Positions 37,241 through 41,191 of a stretch of DNA of 41,191 nucleotides are shown here, in pieces. Source of the stretch: Bacteroidales bacterium (GTDB lineage: Bacteria > Bacteroidota > Bacteroidia > Bacteroidales > UBA7960); assembly GCA_007129945.1 (NCBI GenBank), contig SKUN01000132.1, positions 1 through 41,191 on the forward strand, given 5' to 3'. The position numbers and the translations under genes are program-made. The first letter of the stretch is position 1. Each line of letters opens with the position of its first letter. The notes beneath the pieces were generated by a model. That model had not been told where the DNA came from, made no database searches, and saw nothing but the letters and a program-made list of their open reading frames with translations.

Positions 37241-37948
37241 TTATTCCGGGTCTGTTTGCTGGCCCGGGTTTGTTAACCCTGCCAGCAAAGGCTTTATGAA
37301 AGCAAGAAATTCAGCCATGATCATCGCAGTGGCCCCCCAGATGATCTGTCCGTTCACATCAAAACAGGGCGTGGGAAGGCAATCACCGGCACTCAGCCGC
37401 ATGGACACCTCACGAATATTTTCAGTACGGAAGAATTCAATCATCCTCACCCGGATAATCTGCTCAACCTCTATCGGATCAGGCTTAAATTTGGGTTCCG
37501 AATGAAGCATCCCCACAAAGGGGCTGACGATATAATTGCTGGGCGGAATGTACAGATCGGATAACTTCCCGACAAGTTCAACGGCGGAGGAATTGACTCC
37601 AACCTCTTCATTTGCTTCCCTGAGAGCAGTATATTGCAAGTCGGGGTCTTGTTTCTCCCGCCTGCCTCCCGGAAGGGCGATCTGGCCGCTGTGCACACCA
37701 TCATAGACGGGCCGTCGAATAAAAACCGTGCAGGTCTGGCCCTCGCTGTCAGGAAACAGCAGTATCAGCACACCACTGCTTATCGCATTCATCCCTTTCC
37801 CTACACGGATGATGTCATCCCTGCGCAAAGCCGGTGCCATGGTCAATTGAGACTGTTGCCCCGGAAGCTTCGAAAAATCTGCCTTTCTCAGCTTCCCGGA
37901 AACATCCCTGAAAGGGAATGAAGCAAAACCTGTCTTCGGATCATTCAT
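37241..37948 (-). CDS. Nudix hydrolase, CoA pyrophosphatase-like
   Basis: GQIALPGGRREKQDPDLQYTALREANEEVGV. Confidence 0.93.
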   Translation of the reverse strand: MNDPKTGFASFPFRDVSGKLRKADFSKLPGQQSQLTMAPALRRDDIIRVGKGMNAISSGVLILLFPDSEGQTCTVFIRRPVYDGVHSGQIALPGGRREKQDPDLQYTALREANEEVGVNSSAVELVGKLSDLYIPPSNYIVSPFVGMLHSEPKFKPDPIEVEQIIRVRMIEFFRTENIREVSMRLSAGDCLPTPCFDVNGQIIWGATAMIMAEFLAFIKPLLAGLTNPGQQTDPE

Positions 37949-39300
37949 TGGCCATTCTTATTTGATGTTGCTTCCAGTGCACGTTTATAGACCTGCAGAC
38001 ATCTTTCCCTTGCCTTTTTGTGCGCAACAATTTCCCGGACATAATCCTCTGAATCCGCTTCGGGAACCCATTTTTTAACGAATTCATCTTGCGGGTCAAA
38101 TTTTTTCTGCTGGCTGTAGGGGTTGAAAATGCGGAAATACGGAGCGGCATCACAACCACTTCCGGCACACCATTGCCATCCGCCATTGTTGGAAGACAGT
38201 TCGTAATCAAAAAGTTTTTCGGCGAAATACGCCTCCCCCCAGCGCCAGTCAATGAGCAGATGCTTGGTCAGAAAACTGGCCGTGACCATACGCAGCCTGT
38301 TGTGCATATACCCTGTCTGGTTCAGTTGACGCATCCCTGCATCCACCATGGGATAACCTGTATTACCCTCCTTCCATGCCAGGAATTCTTTTTCATTGTT
38401 ACGCCATTCAATCCGGTCGTAGGCCGGCTTAAAAGCCTGATCCACCACCGCAGGATAATACCAGAGGATCATGGCATAAAACTCCCGCCAGATAAGTTCC
38501 CCCAGGAATACTTCGTTAAGCTCTGCGGCAATTTTAGCCAGATTCCGGATACCCAATGTACCAAAACGCAGATGCACCCCGAGTTTGGAAGTGCCCTCAG
38601 CCGCAGGAAAATCACGCAGGCGGTCATAGGCCCGGATCAGATCTTTGTCTATTTTGGGAGAGGGTGTTTTCAGCGAAGACCAGGTAAACCCAAGTTCTGT
38701 AAGATCCGGAAAGAGGGAGGATTGCTCCGGCCCAGGCATGGATTGTTCCGGCATGATGTGCTTCAGCAGTTTTTCCGAGGCATGATATTCCAGGTCACCG
38801 GATTGCAGAATCTGCTTCCAGCGATTGCTGTAGGGCGTAAAGACCTGGTAAGGCGTTCCGTCCTGCTTGAGGACTTTCTCCGGGTGAAGCAGCAGGTGGT
38901 CCCAAAAGGTGTGAAAACGTATCCCATGGTCATTCAGCAATCCGGCCACCTCGTAATCTCTTTTTCTGCCATAGGGTTCATGGTCCATGTTACAGTAAAC
39001 CGCCTCAACCGGGTAGTCTGAAAGGAGTTCCCGAATTACTTCCAGGGGTTTACCTCTTTTTATCAGCAACCCTCCTCCATTATTCTGAAGGGACTCATCC
39101 ATAGAGGCCAATGACTGATAAATAAAGGATACCCGGTGATCATTTCCAGGAAGGGGATCAATGACGGATTCATCAAAAATAAACAGCGGAAGCACCTTAC
39201 GGCCGCTTTTTAGCGCCTGATAAAGCCCTTTATTGTCTTCAAGACGCAAATCTCGCCTGAACCAAAAGACAACGATCGGATTGTTGTTTGCTTTCACCAC
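37945..39300 (-). CDS. phrB: deoxyribodipyrimidine photolyase (cryptochrome/photolyase family)
   Basis: VFWFRRDLRLEDN, LIWREFYAMIL, MVDAGMRQLNQTGYMHNRLRMVTASFLTKHLLIDWRWGE, NNGGWQWCAGSGCDAAPYFRIFNPYSQQKKFDP. GTG start at about 39300 preferred over ATG 39429, which sits on the start of the divergent gene. Confidence 0.92.
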   Translation of the reverse strand: MVKANNNPIVVFWFRRDLRLEDNKGLYQALKSGRKVLPLFIFDESVIDPLPGNDHRVSFIYQSLASMDESLQNNGGGLLIKRGKPLEVIRELLSDYPVEAVYCNMDHEPYGRKRDYEVAGLLNDHGIRFHTFWDHLLLHPEKVLKQDGTPYQVFTPYSNRWKQILQSGDLEYHASEKLLKHIMPEQSMPGPEQSSLFPDLTELGFTWSSLKTPSPKIDKDLIRAYDRLRDFPAAEGTSKLGVHLRFGTLGIRNLAKIAAELNEVFLGELIWREFYAMILWYYPAVVDQAFKPAYDRIEWRNNEKEFLAWKEGNTGYPMVDAGMRQLNQTGYMHNRLRMVTASFLTKHLLIDWRWGEAYFAEKLFDYELSSNNGGWQWCAGSGCDAAPYFRIFNPYSQQKKFDPQDEFVKKWVPEADSEDYVREIVAHKKARERCLQVYKRALEATSNKNGQ

Positions 39301-39427
39301 CGGATCACTTTGTGTATTGTCATGTAAAAATAAAACAACGGGGATAATCCGCGAAACCAAAGAAGCATTAATTTTGTAGTTTCGTGGCTTAACCTGATTT
39401 TTTATTGATTGTTCAATTCCCGGACTC

Positions 39428-41017
39428 ATGGCTGATTTGATTTATGAAGGCTATTTCGCACTGTTTTTGATTATCACATTGGGGATTATGCTGGGGGGCG
39501 TGAAGTTCAGGGGATTCTCCCTGGATCTTTCGGCTGTCGTTTTTGTGGCCCTGGTAATGGGACATTATGGCATCATGGTCCCGGAGGCTTTTCAAACCAT
39601 CGGCCTGATGTTTTTTATATTTACCGTTGGCATACAGGCCGGACCTGGTTTTTTCGATTCATTTAAAAAATCAGGAAGGCAGTTCCTGGGAATCTGTTTG
39701 CTGCTGGTAAGCATCGCCGCCCTGTTAAGTTTTACCCTTAGCCGGTTGTTTGGTCTCGACCCCCACCTGGGGGTGGGCATCTTTAACGGAGCCCTTACGA
39801 GCACCTCCGGGCTGGCAGCTGCCATTGATGTATCCGGGTCTACCCTGCCCTCCATCGGATATGGCGTGGTTTACCCGGCAGGTGCCATCATGGCCATTCT
39901 GATCATCCACCTGCTTCCTGTTTTCCTGCGGATCAATATGAAGACCCAGGAGAAACAATACCTGGATAAGATCCATGAAGAGCATCCGGATGTATTGGAA
40001 CGTAATTTTGTGGTAGAGAATAAGAACATCGACGGAAAGACCATCCGCGAACTGGAGGTGGGCACCATGACGCACGCCGTTATCAGCCGCGTCCGTCATG
40101 GAGACAAAATTTACACCCCAGGTGAAAATACCCGTCTTCACCTTGGGGACATTGTAAAGTTTGTCGGCACGGAAGAAGCCCTGGAAAAGGTGGAGCTGAT
40201 GATCGGCCCGCATTCTGACAAGGCTGTTCCAAGGGCTGCAGGCTATAAAGTACACTGGGTCCTGGTTACCAATAAAAATGTGATCAATAAAAGCCTGAAT
40301 GCGCTCAACCTCACGGCATATTACAATTCCACCATCACCCGCATCCGCCGCAGCGGCATTGATATTTCTCCCAGGGGAAGTACCACCCTGCGCTTTGGAG
40401 ACAAAGTACTGCTCGCATCAGATGATGAGAACATGCAAAAGGTGATGAAGTTGCTGGGGAACAATGAAAAAAGACTGAGTGAGACAAACTTTTTACCCAT
40501 CAGTCTGGGCATCATTATCGGCACCCTTTTCGGAGCCATTGTTTTCCCTGTATTCGGGCTGTTTGAGTTTTCCTTGGGGATAACAGGAGGCGTACTTACA
40601 GCCGCTTTGGTTCTCAGTAAAATAGGGAAGACGGGGCCAGTTATCTGGACCATGTCCGGCGGGGCCAACAATCTGCTGCGTAAACTCGGGCTGCTGATGT
40701 TCCTGGCCACCGTCGGCACACATGCAGGCGCCCATATCGCAGAAGCCCTGATGGAGTATGGCTGGACATTGCTTTACACCGGCATGGTCATCACCACAAT
40801 TCCCATGGTCGTTACTGCCCTGATCGGTTATTACGGGCTGAAAATCAATTTCGCCACACTTTTGGGAGTGATCGCCGGCAGCATGACCAGTACACCTGCA
40901 CTGGCTGCTGCCGACGTCAAAACCGAATCGGATGCCGCCTCGGTGGGCTATGCCACGGTCTATCCCCTTGCCCTGGTACTGATGATCATTTTTTCACAGA
41001 TTCTGAGTGTGATATAA
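39428..41017 (+). CDS. AspT/YidE/YbjL-type transporter with two RCK_C (TrkA-C) domains
   Basis: Duplicated membrane domain (GALTSTSGLAAA / GSMTSTPALAAA) flanking two RCK_C-like segments. Confidence 0.92.
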   Translation: MADLIYEGYFALFLIITLGIMLGGVKFRGFSLDLSAVVFVALVMGHYGIMVPEAFQTIGLMFFIFTVGIQAGPGFFDSFKKSGRQFLGICLLLVSIAALLSFTLSRLFGLDPHLGVGIFNGALTSTSGLAAAIDVSGSTLPSIGYGVVYPAGAIMAILIIHLLPVFLRINMKTQEKQYLDKIHEEHPDVLERNFVVENKNIDGKTIRELEVGTMTHAVISRVRHGDKIYTPGENTRLHLGDIVKFVGTEEALEKVELMIGPHSDKAVPRAAGYKVHWVLVTNKNVINKSLNALNLTAYYNSTITRIRRSGIDISPRGSTTLRFGDKVLLASDDENMQKVMKLLGNNEKRLSETNFLPISLGIIIGTLFGAIVFPVFGLFEFSLGITGGVLTAALVLSKIGKTGPVIWTMSGGANNLLRKLGLLMFLATVGTHAGAHIAEALMEYGWTLLYTGMVITTIPMVVTALIGYYGLKINFATLLGVIAGSMTSTPALAAADVKTESDAASVGYATVYPLALVLMIIFSQILSVI

Positions 41018-41032
41018 CTGAGTGTGATATAA
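41003..41032 (+). repeat. perfect 15-bp tandem duplication spanning the stop codon
   Basis: CTGAGTGTGATATAA x2 in tandem (41003-41017, 41018-41032). Confidence 0.95.
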
Positions 41033-41035
41033 AAA

Positions 41036-41106
41036 GAGGGCTGCTCCCCCATCCCATATTACTCGTCATGCTTTTTGACAAAGCAACCGGATGCTGGGAG
41101 CAGCCC
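41036..41106. terminator. long rod-like hairpin between convergent genes; T-run on minus strand
   Basis: GGGCTGCTCCC (41038-41048) / GGGAGCAGCCC (41096-41106), nested CATCC/GGATG and TGCTTT/AAAGCA; CTCTTTTTA follows on minus strand. Confidence 0.6.
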
Positions 41107-41128
41107 CAATGATCTGATCAACCCCAGC

Positions 41129-41191
41129 CTATTCCTTCGGAACAATCACGATCACCCTTTCATGGCCGTATTTATCCATGGCTTCCTGGCC
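41129..41191 (-). CDS. C-terminal fragment of an unidentified protein, truncated by window end
   Basis: Minus strand reads ...GQEAMDKYGHERVIVIVPKE* with stop at 41129-41131. Confidence 0.6.
   Translation of the reverse strand, partial: GQEAMDKYGHERVIVIVPKE

Noticed and set aside
38089-39021. 310-aa plus-strand ORF
   Set aside because: Antisense shadow of the photolyase gene; low-complexity, no domain motifs.
39301-39429. Photolyase starting at ATG 39429
   Set aside because: That ATG overlaps the start codon of the divergent transporter within CATG, leaving no room for either promoter; conserved photolyase sequence begins near GTG 39300.

Overview
This window looks like a chromosomal segment from a Bacteroidota bacterium, judged from codon content, TAnnTTTG-type promoters and protein families. 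I saw no rRNA, tRNA, IS element, prophage or CRISPR array. Left to right it contains: (i) a minus-strand sigma-factor / membrane protein / Spy-like Cys-rich protein / ABC transporter / DUF4857-like operon, with its last gene cut by the window edge; (ii) a porin-like gene followed by two tandem S46 dipeptidyl peptidases; (iii) a GltS-like symporter convergent with a glycine-betaine (OpuA/ProU type) ABC operon headed by its own porin and a structured leader; (iv) an S41 peptidase, an outer-membrane protein, rlmN and a GH3-family protein; (v) two tandem stand-alone LytTR proteins, then a secreted protein with two Cache-like halves and a CAP-domain protein; (vi) a fused 2-oxoacid dehydrogenase E1, bifunctional NAD(P)H-hydrate repair enzyme, WbqC-like protein, 7TM-HD phosphodiesterase and NlpC/P60 protein; (vii) thrS-infC-rpmI-rplT, with infC apparently starting at AUA; (viii) a YD-repeat protein, Nudix hydrolase, photolyase and AspT/YidE-type transporter. 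The best candidate for something undescribed is the LytTR-LytTR-Cache-CAP locus. Its Cache gene is preceded by a 10-bp direct repeat at exactly 21-bp spacing and by a possible Shine-Dalgarno-sequestering leader. Next best are the porin/OpuA operon with its hairpin-rich leader and internal terminator, and the AUA start of infC. All family calls were made by eye from motifs; no database search was run.
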